Source of the DNA: Myxococcaceae bacterium
GTDB lineage: Bacteria > Myxococcota > Myxococcia > Myxococcales > Myxococcaceae
Assembly (NCBI GenBank): GCA_016926755.1
Contig: JAFGNZ010000081.1
Coordinates: 22,682-86,681, forward strand
Length of the DNA stretch: 64,000 nt
Direction of reading: 5' to 3'
Part shown: positions 7,335 to 18,043 of the stretch, piece after piece
How positions within the stretch are numbered: position 1 is the first letter of the stretch
Layout: every line of letters begins with the position of its first letter
Notes under the pieces: generated by a model
What the model saw: the letters and a program-made list of their open reading frames with translations, nothing else
What the model was told of the DNA's origin: nothing
The model's database searches: none
Position numbers and translations under genes: made by a program

Positions 7335-9704
7335 CTAGCGGAAAGCCTGCCGGGGCACCAGAGGCCCTTGAAAGGCTGCATCCTCGAAGTCACACCGCGC
7401 CTTCCATTCGGTGGCCGCCGCCTTGAAGGCAGGTCCGAAATCCGGCAGAGCGCCCACCTCATGCCGCACCGCGCCGCAGTCCCCGGCGAGGTAGGAGGCC
7501 TCCACCCGCATGCGCAGCGCCTCGCGGCGGAGGGCCTCGGGCAGCTCCAGGCCCCCGGCCGCCAGGGCCCGAGAGGTGTGCTCCAGCCCCAGCCGGGGAT
7601 CCCCCACCTGCTGCAGCCGGCGGCCCAGCAGGTAGTTCAGGTACGGATCCTGGGGAGCCATCTCCAGGGCGCGGGACAGGTACAGCAGGCGCAGCTCCTC
7701 CCGGCGGGAGCGGAAGAAGCGCTCCACCGTCTCCAGGCGCCAGGGCGAGTCCAGCGAGGCCAGCTTGATCCGGGCCGCGCGCTCCAGCTCCGGGCCGGGC
7801 GCCAGCGTGAGCACCCGCTCCAGGTACCGCCGCGCCTCCTCCAGCTGCTTGAGGCGCAGGGCCATGTCCGCCTGATCCATGACGACCTCGGCCTCCAGCG
7901 CCGGCTGCCCCTTCGCCTTCTCGGCCAGGAGGGCCAGGAGCTGGGCGGCCTCGGTGGTGCGGTCCAGCTGATCCAGGGCCAGGGCCTGCCCCATCACGTA
8001 GGTGGGCTCCTCGGGCTGGAGCCCGGCGGCGCGCCGGTAGAGCTCCAGCGCCTCCTGGGGATCGCTGGCGAGCGCCTCCTGGGCGCTCTTCTGGATCCGC
8101 GCCACCTCGCGGGCGCAGGTGCGGCTGAAGAGGCTGCCGGTGCGGAAGCGCAGGAAGGCGCGGCTGATGGCATCCTGGTCCAGCGGCAGCGAGTCCAGGA
8201 AGCGCTCCCACTCAGTGGTCAGCTCGTCCAGCGAGCGGCCATAGGCGTGCTGGAAGTCGGCGTGGGCGTAGAGCACCCGCACCTTCTCCGGGCCGTAGGT
8301 GTCCGCCAGGTAGCGCAGGAAGGAGCCGGCCACCGTGTACGCGCGGGCGGGGGCGGACTGGTAGAAGCCCTCGGTGCCCATCAGCTTGCGCATGTCCGGG
8401 GCCAGCTGCTGGCGGCGCATGCCGGCGGCCCACTGGTGCAGGGTGAGCTCGCCCTGGATGGGATCATCCGCCGCCACCGCGAAGCCTTCAATCACCCCCA
8501 TCAGCGGCCAGATCCCGAAGCGGGTGGTGACGCGGAAGGGGCCGCTGCCCACCGGCGCGGCCATCACGTGCGCCAGCTCATGGTGCAGGCTGGTGTGGGG
8601 GAAGCCCCGCTCGTGGATGTGCAGCTCGTAGAGCCAGGGCTTGGCGAACTGCGTCCGCCCGGCGCCCACCCGCCGCTGCTTCTCCTCCTCGGTGCGGTAC
8701 AGGAAGACCTGGATCCGCTCCGTGGGGGCGCCGCCGAGGAAGCCGGACAGCTGCATGTGGCGGAACTCGAGATCCCTCACGGTCCGCTCCACGGCCTCGC
8801 GATCCAGGCCGCGCGGGTAGTGGAGGCGGAAGTGGGAGGTATCCCGGATGCCGCCGAGCTCCTCGGCCAGCGCGGCATGCGTCATCCGCAGCCCGAGGGC
8901 GGGCCCATGGCCCTCGAGGAGCGCCACGGCGGCCACCAGCACTCCCAGCCCCACCCAGGAAGCGGGCGAGCGCCGCGGCCGGGACAGGCGTCCGGAGCGC
9001 ACATCCAGGCAGAGCGCGGTGAGCAGCGCCAGGAGCGCGGCCAGCAGCAGCGTCTCCAGCCGGAACCACCCCAGCCGCGGCGATACCGCCAGCGCCTCGT
9101 CATAGAGCGGGCCGGGTAGATGTCCGAGGAAGTGGTTGAAGGCATACACCTGGGGCCCGAAGACGATGGGCCAGGCGGTGTGCACGCCCGAGAGGAGCAC
9201 GAGGCCGGAGTAGGCGAGCGCCGCCTGCCCGGAGCGGCGGGTGGCGAAGCCACAGAGGACGCCGGCGGTGGAGGCGAGCACGGCGGAGGGCAGGGTGAGA
9301 AGTGGGTAGAAGCCCACCAGCTCGAACGGATCGCACTCCGTGGAGAAGAGGGCGTACAGGGTGGAGCTGAGGAAGGGGGGGACGAGCACGGCGCCGTTGA
9401 TCAGCAGCGCCGTGCCGAGCGCGAGGGCCACGGCCTGGCCTGGGCGCTGCGGGCGGGGGAGCTCCTGGAGGCGGGGCTCCTCACCCTGGAGGAGGAGGCG
9501 CTCCTGGGCGGCGGCGGCGATGCCCACCCCACCTCCCAGGCTCCCCACGGCGATGGAGAGGGCCAGGCCCAGCTCGAAGCCTGGCAGCCCGAAGAGGGGG
9601 AGGAAGACGAGGGCCGAGCCCCCGAGGGCCAGCAGCCCCACCACGGTGCGGACGGCCGGGCGCCGCAGCAGGATCTTGGCTCTGGACAGCAGGACTTGCT
9701 GCAT
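7335..9704 (-). CDS. polytopic membrane protein with HExxH peptidase-MA-like domain and TPRs
   Basis: A 789-residue protein from the ATG at 9704. Residues about 15-270 contain some seven to eight hydrophobic helices. Next comes an extracytoplasmic peptidase-MA-like (gluzincin) domain with HELAH at residues 375-379 and a downstream 'VIEGFAVA' that offers the third zinc ligand (Glu). The C-terminal ~280 residues are tetratricopeptide helices (e.g. 'EALELYRRAAGLQPEEPTYV'). Zinc-dependent proteolysis in the periplasm is therefore likely, with the TPRs perhaps presenting substrate; no substrate is known. Its start codon is only 25 bases from that of the divergent PilZ gene, so the promoters must overlap coding sequence. 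Confidence 0.8.
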   Translation of the reverse strand: MQQVLLSRAKILLRRPAVRTVVGLLALGGSALVFLPLFGLPGFELGLALSIAVGSLGGGVGIAAAAQERLLLQGEEPRLQELPRPQRPGQAVALALGTALLINGAVLVPPFLSSTLYALFSTECDPFELVGFYPLLTLPSAVLASTAGVLCGFATRRSGQAALAYSGLVLLSGVHTAWPIVFGPQVYAFNHFLGHLPGPLYDEALAVSPRLGWFRLETLLLAALLALLTALCLDVRSGRLSRPRRSPASWVGLGVLVAAVALLEGHGPALGLRMTHAALAEELGGIRDTSHFRLHYPRGLDREAVERTVRDLEFRHMQLSGFLGGAPTERIQVFLYRTEEEKQRRVGAGRTQFAKPWLYELHIHERGFPHTSLHHELAHVMAAPVGSGPFRVTTRFGIWPLMGVIEGFAVAADDPIQGELTLHQWAAGMRRQQLAPDMRKLMGTEGFYQSAPARAYTVAGSFLRYLADTYGPEKVRVLYAHADFQHAYGRSLDELTTEWERFLDSLPLDQDAISRAFLRFRTGSLFSRTCAREVARIQKSAQEALASDPQEALELYRRAAGLQPEEPTYVMGQALALDQLDRTTEAAQLLALLAEKAKGQPALEAEVVMDQADMALRLKQLEEARRYLERVLTLAPGPELERAARIKLASLDSPWRLETVERFFRSRREELRLLYLSRALEMAPQDPYLNYLLGRRLQQVGDPRLGLEHTSRALAAGGLELPEALRREALRMRVEASYLAGDCGAVRHEVGALPDFGPAFKAAATEWKARCDFEDAAFQGPLVPRQAFR

Positions 9705-9729
9705 AGGCTCCCCTATACTCCCCGCCAGC

Positions 9730-10122
<393 letters not shown>

Positions 10123-10124
10123 TC

Positions 10125-10661
<537 letters not shown>

Positions 10662-10671
10662 GCGCCCGGGC

Positions 10672-12498
10672 TCAGCGCGAGCCCGCGAGGCGTCCGCCCT
10701 GCTTGGGGCGGGACTTGCCGCTCGGGCCCGGGGCCTTCTGCGCGACCGGGGGCAGCCCCGGGTAGCGGGTGACGGTGCCCTCTCGGGGCCCGGGGAGCGG
10801 ATCCTCCACGCCGGTCTCGAGCCCCTCGTCGCCCGCGGGCAGCTCGCGGTGCACGTTGGCGGCGGGCTCCAGGGGGGCGTCACGCCCGCGGAGGTAGCTC
10901 TGCTCGCGGACGATCAGCCGGTAGGCCTTGTCGAGCTGGAGCGCGCGCGCGGGGCTCGGCAGCAGGAGGGTGGAGATGTCGGCGCGGAGGGCCTCGGTGG
11001 CCTCGGGGCGCAGCGTGCCGTCCGGAGCGAAGAAGCGCTCGATCAGCTCGGTGTTCGCGCGGAGCTCGTCCCCGGCGCCGTTGTGCTTCAGGTAGTACGC
11101 ATACTCGCCGTGGCCGTCGGCGCGCACCGGCTCGCGCACGCCCTGGAGGCCGCGCTGGGAGCCATGAAACCACCCGGCCTGGGGCTCGGAGGCGGGGAGC
11201 TTGCGGCCGAAGGAGAAGACGCTGTCATCCGTCGCGCCGACGCCCGAGTGGCAGCCCAGGCAGAACGCATGCTCCTCGCGGCTCTGCGGGCGGAGCTGGC
11301 CGCGGGCGTCCTCGATGAAGCCCTGGAGGCGCCAGCCGACCCCGTTGCCGATGCCCTGCTCCACGCCGCCGCCGCCGATGGGGCGCGTCTTGTTGGGCGT
11401 CCGCTCCGCCTCGCGCGCCTCCGCGCCCGCGGCCTGCATGAGCGCGCCGTAGGTGACCCAGCCCTTCTTGACCATGTAGCGCAGCTCCTTGAGCCGCGCC
11501 GCCATGCGGGGCTTGCCGTCCACCACGTCGAGGTAGCGCACGGTATGGGCGAACTCCGTCCTCTCGGGGAAGAGGCCGGCCGCGAGCTCGACCTTCTCCT
11601 GCTGCTGCAGCGCGCGCGCCTGGCCCACCCAGCTCATGGTGCGCTGGGGGGGCGCCCAGATGAAGCGCACCTGCTTGGCGGTCCCGAGCCTGCCATCACC
11701 GTCGAGATCCACGCCGAGCCGGCCCTCCGGAGTCGGCGGGATGGGGACGTCCCGGCGGGCGATCGCCGCCTCGAGGATGGCGAGGTTGAGCGCGTACACG
11801 TCGAGGTCCGGCTTGCCGCTCGCGTCCTGCCGGAACGGCTCGGGGAGGCGGATCATCACGTCGCCGAAGGAGCCGTTGGTCGGCCAGAAGGTGCCGGGGA
11901 AGGGGTAGTACGCGAGCGCGCGCCAGCCGGTGAGGCTCCCGTCGGGCCGGCGATCGAAGCCGCGCTCGTCGAAGCGGAAGGCGAGATCCGGGCTCCACCC
12001 ATCCCAGCGCCCATTGCCATTGACGTCCCAGCCCGCGGGGACCTGCTCCAGCGTCCTCGCGAGGAGGGGCGAGCCATCCGCGGCGAGGTAGTTGTCCTCC
12101 CGGACGTAGGCGAGGATCTCCTCATCCGGGATGGTCGCGATGGCCTGGCGCCGATCCACGAAGAGGTTGGTCCACGGGTTGCGCCGCGCCACCAGCGGGA
12201 GGGAGAAGTCGAGCTGCAGCGCGGCGTCGTCGACGTAGTTGGGCGGCCGCGAGCTCTGGTGGCACACGAAGCACGGGTTGTGCGTGCGCCCCTGCTCGTC
12301 CCGGGTCTTCGTGTAGCACTGCGGTGGGATGTACGGGGTGCGGTGCGAGAGCGCCTCGTTCCGCAGCTCCCACTGCGCGATCCCGGCGTCCTGGGGGGAG
12401 CTCGGGGTGCCCGCATCCGGGGAAGGAGCCTCGGCGCGGCGGCACGCGGAGGCGGCGAGGAGGAGCGACAACGGCAGCAGGCAGGCGCGCGGCGACAT
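10672..12498 (-). CDS. di-heme c-type cytochrome-like lipoprotein
   Basis: A 608-residue exported protein. The leader ends in lipobox 'LLAASAC' (Cys19). Two CxxCH motifs, CFVCH at 76-80 and CLGCH at 413-417, indicate two covalently bound hemes, so cytochrome-c maturation in the periplasm is expected. Between them are an EF-hand-like calcium segment 'DVNGNGRWDG', a second 'DLDGDGRLG', and Trp/Tyr-rich stretches with no family I recognise. The C-terminal tail is basic and Pro-rich. It lies 110 bases downstream of the PhoX-like gene on the same strand, so the two probably form a unit. An electron-transfer or oxidoreductase role is likely but unproven. A TTG at 12501 is an alternative start. Confidence 0.75.
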   Translation of the reverse strand: MSPRACLLPLSLLLAASACRRAEAPSPDAGTPSSPQDAGIAQWELRNEALSHRTPYIPPQCYTKTRDEQGRTHNPCFVCHQSSRPPNYVDDAALQLDFSLPLVARRNPWTNLFVDRRQAIATIPDEEILAYVREDNYLAADGSPLLARTLEQVPAGWDVNGNGRWDGWSPDLAFRFDERGFDRRPDGSLTGWRALAYYPFPGTFWPTNGSFGDVMIRLPEPFRQDASGKPDLDVYALNLAILEAAIARRDVPIPPTPEGRLGVDLDGDGRLGTAKQVRFIWAPPQRTMSWVGQARALQQQEKVELAAGLFPERTEFAHTVRYLDVVDGKPRMAARLKELRYMVKKGWVTYGALMQAAGAEAREAERTPNKTRPIGGGGVEQGIGNGVGWRLQGFIEDARGQLRPQSREEHAFCLGCHSGVGATDDSVFSFGRKLPASEPQAGWFHGSQRGLQGVREPVRADGHGEYAYYLKHNGAGDELRANTELIERFFAPDGTLRPEATEALRADISTLLLPSPARALQLDKAYRLIVREQSYLRGRDAPLEPAANVHRELPAGDEGLETGVEDPLPGPREGTVTRYPGLPPVAQKAPGPSGKSRPKQGGRLAGSR

Positions 12499-12608
12499 CA
12501 AGGCGGGGAGGGCTCCGGCGGGTGCCGCGGAGGGAGCGCCTCCGCGGCCTCGTTTTCTCTACGGGGACCAGCGCCCGGGCCGTCACGAGGACAGCCCGGG
12601 CCTGGCGG

Positions 12609-14645
12609 CTACTTCAGCGAGGGGAACGGTCCGAGGACGCCCACCCAGCTCTCGGCGCCGGTCGCCTCGGGATCATTCACGTGGCCCGTGTCGCTCTCGC
12701 CGTAGGGGTGCTGGATGACGCTCATGAGGTAGCCGTAGCCACCCAGGTCCGGGTACCAGGCCGGAGAGGTCGTCTCCGCGCCATAGGGCGTGGTGAGGAT
12801 GCGAGTGAGCTTCCGGGTGACGAGGTTGTAGGACCAGATGGCGTCGTTCTGGTGGCCGCTGCCGGTGTCCTCGCCGATGACCAGCGTGTTGTAGCCGGGC
12901 AGGAAGGCCAGGTTGTCCGGGTTGGCGACGCCGGTCACGCTGCACGTGTTGCCCGCGTAGGGGCTGCCCGCGACATAGGTCATGGGCACGCCCACGACGA
13001 CGGGGTACCAGTTGAGGGGCGCGTAGTTCGACACCAGCTTGCCGTCGGCGTCCGTGTAGGGGCCGACGTTGAGGGCGAAGACACCGCCGCACAGGTTGGT
13101 CGCCACGTTGATGTGGTCATCCCCGCCCGGCTGCGGCCCCATGCCCTTGGAGATCTCGCTCAGGGAGATGTAGAGCGTCTTCCCGTTGGGATCATAGGTG
13201 ATGCCCTCTTCCTTGTTCAGCTCGGTGGTGGCGCCCAGGTAGTTGGCGTAGCGGCGCGTCTCGAGGCGGGAGGCGGCCAGCTCCATGCCGGCCTTGAGCC
13301 GGAGGCACTCGAGCGTCACCGAGTTGGCGCCGCGCACCGGCTTGAAGCCGGCCGTGGGGCAGGCGTCGGCGTTCGGGGCCTCCGTCTCGAAGATGTCGGC
13401 GAAGGTGACGCGCGGGGCGCTGCCCGCCGGGTGGAGCAGCGCGCGGACCTCGTCGCTCGTCGCGTGGCCCAGGCTGATCCAGTCGATGTCGGCGGTGAAG
13501 TTCGGTCCGCCGGCGGGGCTCGTCTGGTAGGCGCGCATGGCATAGAGCGTGCCCGCGCTCAGATCACCCGCGGTGTCCGCGATGAACATGAAGAGGCCCA
13601 CGTTCGCGCCGTCGTCGGTGATCAGGACGGTCTTGTTGTCCGGCATGACGAAGGGCACCTCGATCGAGTGGCGCCCCATGGCGTAGTGCTTCTTCACCGT
13701 CGCCGTCCCGTTGCCATCCACGGCGGCCTCGACGGCGAAGCCGCTGAAGTAGGGCGAGAACGCCGAGAGGAAGTCGTTGAAGTCCCCATCCGGCACGCCG
13801 TCCATGTCGGCGTCCGTGGTGTCCACGCCAAAGTACTGGGCGGCGAGCTTGAACTCGGGGAAGGTGGGGGAGGAGGCCAGGTTCTTCAGGTCGGCCCAGC
13901 TGGTGCGCTCCTGGAGGAAGCGGGCGTCCACCGGGAACTCCTCGGAGGCCAGGTGCGTGCCCCAGGGAGACTTCGAGCCGGCGCAGGAGTACCAGAAGCC
14001 GTCGATGGGCGTCATGTCGAGGGACTTCGTGGAGACCGCCGAGAGCGCGCCGGTCGCCGGGTCCTGGTTGATGCTCGTGACGAACATCGCGGCGGGGATC
14101 GACTCGGTCGAGCTGACCATGAAGATCTTGCCGTCGGCCTGGAGGAAGGAGGTGTAGTCGTGGGCGGTGGAGACCACGATCTTGCCCGCGTCATCGCGCA
14201 GGGGCTGGCCGGAGGCGGCCTGCAGGACGTTGAGGCAGGTGGACGGGCTGTTGACCAGATCGCACTGGCGCTCGGGCCGGGCGGGATCCTGGTTGCCACG
14301 CAGCAGCGTGTTGAAGCCGATGGAGCGCTCGGTGCCGTTGACGTTGACCTTGCTGGAGGCGCGGACGGTGTTCTTCTCCGCGCGGGTCCGAGGGAAGCCC
14401 ACGTCCTCAAAGGAGAGCCACTTGAGGCCGTCTCCCTGGGGGCCCTCGGGGCCCTGGGGGCCGTCGGCGCCGGTGTCACCGGTGGGGCCCTGGGGGCCGT
14501 CGGCGCCGGTGTCACCGGTGGGGCCCTGGGGGCCGTCGGCGCCGTTGGCACCCGGGTCGCCCTTGTCCCCGGTACATGAAGTGAGCGCGAGGGCGCCTGC
14601 GAGCAGGACGGCCCGGACGGAGCGATCCGTTCGAATCTGAGTCAT
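12609..14645 (-). CDS. PhoX/DUF839-type lipoprotein with collagen-like N-terminus
   Basis: A 678-residue exported protein. The lipobox gives Cys24 ('LALTSC'). Immediately after it is a Gly-x-y collagen-like stalk (about residues 25-65) with repeated [12 protein letters not shown] units. The remainder resembles the PhoX/DUF839 beta-propeller phosphatases: '[20 protein letters not shown]' and '[19 protein letters not shown]' match the region supplying Fe/Ca ligands. An EF-hand-like '[17 protein letters not shown]' is also present. A periplasmic or surface phosphomonoesterase is plausible, but PhoX is usually Tat-exported and not a lipoprotein, and no twin-arginine signal is present, so activity is not assured. 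It is followed by the CxxCH gene. Confidence 0.75.
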   Translation of the reverse strand: MTQIRTDRSVRAVLLAGALALTSCTGDKGDPGANGADGPQGPTGDTGADGPQGPTGDTGADGPQGPEGPQGDGLKWLSFEDVGFPRTRAEKNTVRASSKVNVNGTERSIGFNTLLRGNQDPARPERQCDLVNSPSTCLNVLQAASGQPLRDDAGKIVVSTAHDYTSFLQADGKIFMVSSTESIPAAMFVTSINQDPATGALSAVSTKSLDMTPIDGFWYSCAGSKSPWGTHLASEEFPVDARFLQERTSWADLKNLASSPTFPEFKLAAQYFGVDTTDADMDGVPDGDFNDFLSAFSPYFSGFAVEAAVDGNGTATVKKHYAMGRHSIEVPFVMPDNKTVLITDDGANVGLFMFIADTAGDLSAGTLYAMRAYQTSPAGGPNFTADIDWISLGHATSDEVRALLHPAGSAPRVTFADIFETEAPNADACPTAGFKPVRGANSVTLECLRLKAGMELAASRLETRRYANYLGATTELNKEEGITYDPNGKTLYISLSEISKGMGPQPGGDDHINVATNLCGGVFALNVGPYTDADGKLVSNYAPLNWYPVVVGVPMTYVAGSPYAGNTCSVTGVANPDNLAFLPGYNTLVIGEDTGSGHQNDAIWSYNLVTRKLTRILTTPYGAETTSPAWYPDLGGYGYLMSVIQHPYGESDTGHVNDPEATGAESWVGVLGPFPSLK
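14449..14544. repeat. 36-bp direct repeat encoding the collagen-like stalk
   Basis: Two identical 36-bp units at 14449-14484 and 14485-14520 are followed by a partial third unit from 14521 that diverges after 24 bases. On the minus strand each unit encodes twelve residues of Gly-x-y sequence. The unit is a whole number of Gly triplets, so copy-number change would keep the frame. Confidence 0.95.
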
Positions 14646-14775
14646 TGCGATGAGCTCCTCTACCGGATTGGAGAGGGTGGGGAGGCTATCCGGTGAGGCG
14701 CACTCTCTGGAATCCAGGTGGCGGCTTTTTGATGGTCTTGTCATTTCTTCGTGACGACAGAGCCGGGGGCGGATC

Positions 14776-16542
14776 TCACCCACGCTCGCCCGGGGCCGGT
14801 GGCTGCTGCGTGCGGCGCTCGAACATGAACGCGCTGGTGCGCGTGCTGGCGGCCAGCTCCTTGACCTTCTTCTTCAGCGAGGCCGCCAGGCCGGAGAGTG
14901 ACGCCGGGTGCAGGCCGTCGCCCATCTTCCGGCTGTCCAGCGCCGCCAGGCTCAGCGTCACCGGCGCCACCTGCACGCTCGTGCCCTTGCGATCCGTGGC
15001 CTCGAAGTAGCCGCGCTCCAGATCCCCCGCGTCGAACAGCGAGCGCTTCTCCTCATCGAAGCGCCGGCAGATGGACTCGAGCGCCGCGGGCTTCACCTCA
15101 CCCGGACACACGATCACGAAGTCGTCCCCGCCCACGTGCCCCAGCTGGCTCCCGGACGGCAGCAGGTGCAGGCTCTCCGAGAGCACGCGGGCCGTGAGCC
15201 GGATGAGCTTGTCCCCCTGCGGGAAGCCGTAGTGATCGTTGTACTCCTTGAAGTGATCCAGATCCGCGTAGATGACCGTGAACCCGGGGCCCTGGAGCGC
15301 CTGTCGGATCCACCGCTCGATCATCCGGCTCCCCGGCAGGTGCGTGAGCGGGTTGGCCCCCGTGGCCGCGCGCACCTCCAGCTCCGTGGCCCGGGCGATG
15401 AGCTGCTTCATCGTCACCGTGCCCAGGAAGCGCCCCTGCGCATCGATCACCACCACCGGATCATAGAGGGCCTCCGGCGCGCGCTCCATGGCCACCTTCG
15501 CCAGCGCCGTGATGGCCAGGGTGTCCTCCACCGCCAGCGGGCGCTCGTTGAATGCCAGCTCCGAGGATTGCCGTGTCACCAGCGCCCGAGGCTTCTCGCC
15601 CTCGACGATCACCACGTGATCCATGCCCGGCGTGCGGCTGAAGAGCCGCTCCAGCTCCTCGCTCGGCATCCCCGCATCCACGCAGAGGCGGCGGATGACG
15701 ATGCCGCCCACGGTCTCGTCGTCCTCGTGCTTCTGGGCGTGGAGCTCACGGATGGCGTCGCGGCGGCGCAGCTCGAACTCCTGGGAGGGGCGAGGCGGAT
15801 CGCTCGCCGGGCGCGCCACCAGGAAGCCCTGCGCGTGGCGCAGGCCCAGGCGCAGGAGCACGGCCAGCTCGTCCCAGCTCTCCACGCCCTCGGCGATGAG
15901 GGTGCTGTCCACGCTGGAGGCGAAGGCGACCAGGGACTTCACCAGGTGCTGCCGGTAGCCGTGCCGGTGGATGTCCCGCACGAGCGCCTGATCCAGCTTG
16001 ATGAAGTGCGGCGCGCTGTGCACCAGCGTCACCAGCCCCGAGTGTCCCGCGCCGAAGTCGTCCAGCGCGATGCCGAAGCCGTGGCCCATGTACTGGCGCG
16101 TGAGCCGCTGGAGCTGCTCCGAGTCCGCGAAGGTGCTCGTCTCGGTGATCTCCAGGACGATCTGGCGAGGGCTCATCCCATGGCGCGCGAGCAGCTCCAG
16201 CGTGGAGCCATCTCCGAAGCGCGGATCGCTCAGCACGTCCGGCCCCACGTTGAGGAAGAAGGGGACGCGCCGCTCCTCGATCGGCAGGCGGGAGATGCGC
16301 CGGACGGCCGCCGTCCAGCACGCTCGCTCCAGCTCCCAGGAGACGCCCTCCACCCGGGCCCTGCTGAAGAGCACATGCGGCGCCTGCGCGGGGCCCATCC
16401 CCCGGGAGAGCACCTCGTACCCGATGGCCTCTCCGGTCATCAGGTCCACGATGGGCTGGAAAACGGAGGCGATTCGAGGCTCATCACCGTTCCAGAGCCA
16501 GGCAGGTGGCTCGGCGGCACCGCTGGGCGGGGACAGGCTCAT
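14776..16542 (-). CDS. EAL-CBS-GGDEF protein (c-di-GMP turnover)
   Basis: A 588-residue soluble protein. Residues about 20-265 form an EAL domain with key residues kept (EVL at 43-45, 'FFLNVGP', '[11 protein letters not shown]', 'LDDFGAG', 'FIKLDQ', 'IAEGVES'), so c-di-GMP hydrolysis is likely. A central region of about 290-410 looks like two CBS motifs, which usually bind adenosine nucleotides. The C-terminal GGDEF domain has the variant GGDDF at 471-475, with the Mg-binding '[13 protein letters not shown]' kept and no RxxD inhibitory site five residues upstream. Whether the cyclase half is active is uncertain. The gene is solitary. A nucleotide-gated phosphodiesterase is the simplest model, by inference. 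Confidence 0.88.
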   Translation of the reverse strand: MSLSPPSGAAEPPAWLWNGDEPRIASVFQPIVDLMTGEAIGYEVLSRGMGPAQAPHVLFSRARVEGVSWELERACWTAAVRRISRLPIEERRVPFFLNVGPDVLSDPRFGDGSTLELLARHGMSPRQIVLEITETSTFADSEQLQRLTRQYMGHGFGIALDDFGAGHSGLVTLVHSAPHFIKLDQALVRDIHRHGYRQHLVKSLVAFASSVDSTLIAEGVESWDELAVLLRLGLRHAQGFLVARPASDPPRPSQEFELRRRDAIRELHAQKHEDDETVGGIVIRRLCVDAGMPSEELERLFSRTPGMDHVVIVEGEKPRALVTRQSSELAFNERPLAVEDTLAITALAKVAMERAPEALYDPVVVIDAQGRFLGTVTMKQLIARATELEVRAATGANPLTHLPGSRMIERWIRQALQGPGFTVIYADLDHFKEYNDHYGFPQGDKLIRLTARVLSESLHLLPSGSQLGHVGGDDFVIVCPGEVKPAALESICRRFDEEKRSLFDAGDLERGYFEATDRKGTSVQVAPVTLSLAALDSRKMGDGLHPASLSGLAASLKKKVKELAASTRTSAFMFERRTQQPPAPGERG

Positions 16543-16731
16543 GCCTGGAAGATGTAACGGATGCCTCTGACCGCCCCACGCCTGCCGGGTGAGCGCCGCG
16601 CAACAAACCTGTGCCGGGAGCGTTGCGGCCGAGCGCTGGAGTGTTCGGTATGCAAAGCAAGGCCGTGAGCGGGCGCTCGCTTCCCAGGCCCGCCTGCCGG
16701 GGCCCGTGAGCTCCAGCTCCTGGAGTGGGGA
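16543..16731. other. intergenic region between two minus-strand genes
   Basis: This 189-base stretch lies between the stop of the coiled-coil membrane gene (16732) and the start of the EAL-CBS-GGDEF gene (16542). It is moderately GC-rich and must hold the promoter of the latter. No clear -35/-10 pair or terminator hairpin is visible. Confidence 0.4.
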
Positions 16732-17973
16732 TCAGGACTCGCGCTGGGGCAGCGAGGTGCTGGAGGCCTGTGGGGCTTCGCTGATCGGAGAGACCGGGGC
16801 CATGCTCTCCGCCGCCGAGGGGGCCATGGGCGGAGGCTCGGTCTGGGCGAGCGTCGCCTGGGCCGCCACCGCGTCCATCATCTGACCCTCCTCGAGCTGG
16901 GAAGTGGAGAGCGCCCGGAAGCGGCGGGTCAGCGCCGAGAGCTCCGCGGCCTTCATCTGCGCGTGCCCGCTGCGCAGCGACAGCAGCGCCACGCGGGCCC
17001 GATCGAGCTGTGCCACCTGCGCCCGCAGCCGCGCGAGGATGCGCTCCCGGCGCTGCTTGAGCTCTCCCAGCCGCTCCATCTCCTCGCCCAGCGAGGCCGC
17101 GGCGGACTCGAGCTGCCTGCGCGCCACCGCGTCAGTGCTCGCCTTCGCGGCCCGGAGCAGCTCTTCCCGCTCGGTCTGGAGCTCCGTCTGGGCGCGCTCC
17201 TCGAGCTGGGTCTCCACGTCCGCCCACTCCGAGGCCAGCTCCACGGCGTCTCGCGTCATCTTCGCCAGCGTCCGGGCCAGCTCCTCGCGGGCAGGCTCAC
17301 GGGGGAGCTGCGCCAGCGACTGGCCGCACTGCCGATAGAGGGTCAGCGCCCGCTGGGCCAGGGTGTGGAAGTCGCCCGAGAGCCGGGGCAGCAGCTCCTC
17401 GCAGCGGGCCTCCACGGGATCCGAGGCGAGCGCCAGGTGCGCGGCCACGGAGCTGAGCCCCACGAAGAGGCCGACGATCGCGCCGGCCGCGCTCGCGGCC
17501 AGGAGCACCGGGGTGGCCAGTTCCGCCAGCCGCGTGGCGAGGATGCGAGCCACCTCCACGCCGCCCAGGGTGAGCCCGGCGCACAGGCTCGCGCCGAGCA
17601 GGTAGTTGATGAGGGTGGGGCGCCGCTCGCCCACCTGGCCCTCCTCGCCGCGCTCGTTGAGGTGGGCACGGACCAGCAGGGCCCCGGCCGCCGCGGCGCT
17701 CAGGCCCGCGGTCCACGCGGGGGCCATGCCCAGGGCGTAGGGCAGGGCGGGCAGCAACACGCCCAGGCCCGAGAGCAGGAGGCGATCCCACCTGTCCCCT
17801 CGCGCCACGGCCAGCACGGTGCCGGCGATGACGAGGTAGGCCAGGGGCAGGGGCCATCCGACCTTGAGCGTGGCCAGGTGCAGCAGGCCGGCGCCGGCTC
17901 CGGCGGCGAGGGCGCGGGAGACATTTCGCTCGAAAGCTTCGCGGTGGTGGAGCTGCAGGACTGTGGCGGACAT
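16732..17973 (-). CDS. polytopic membrane protein with C-terminal coiled coil
   Basis: A 413-residue protein from the ATG at 17973. The first ~200 residues contain about seven hydrophobic helices arranged in pairs. Residues about 210-370 are highly charged and heptad-like ('LEERAQTELQTEREELLRAA', 'RRQLESAAASLGEEMERLGE'), indicating a long coiled coil. The tail is Ala/Pro/Ser-rich and probably disordered. I recognise no family. The design, membrane domain plus cytoplasmic rod, suits a scaffold or mechanosensitive-type assembly, but that is inference. It is divergent from the oxidoreductase gene with 70 bases between start codons. Confidence 0.7.
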   Translation of the reverse strand: MSATVLQLHHREAFERNVSRALAAGAGAGLLHLATLKVGWPLPLAYLVIAGTVLAVARGDRWDRLLLSGLGVLLPALPYALGMAPAWTAGLSAAAAGALLVRAHLNERGEEGQVGERRPTLINYLLGASLCAGLTLGGVEVARILATRLAELATPVLLAASAAGAIVGLFVGLSSVAAHLALASDPVEARCEELLPRLSGDFHTLAQRALTLYRQCGQSLAQLPREPAREELARTLAKMTRDAVELASEWADVETQLEERAQTELQTEREELLRAAKASTDAVARRQLESAAASLGEEMERLGELKQRRERILARLRAQVAQLDRARVALLSLRSGHAQMKAAELSALTRRFRALSTSQLEEGQMMDAVAAQATLAQTEPPPMAPSAAESMAPVSPISEAPQASSTSLPQRES

Positions 17974-18043
17974 CGGGACTCCGACGCGGCGAGCGAGAGA
18001 AAGGTTCCCCCTGGAACGCATGGGGGAATAAAAAGGTCTTTGG

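Noticed and set aside
14449..14544. CRISPR-like spacing of short direct repeats
   Set aside because: The units are contiguous without spacers and encode Gly-x-y repeats in frame, so they are coding tandem repeats.
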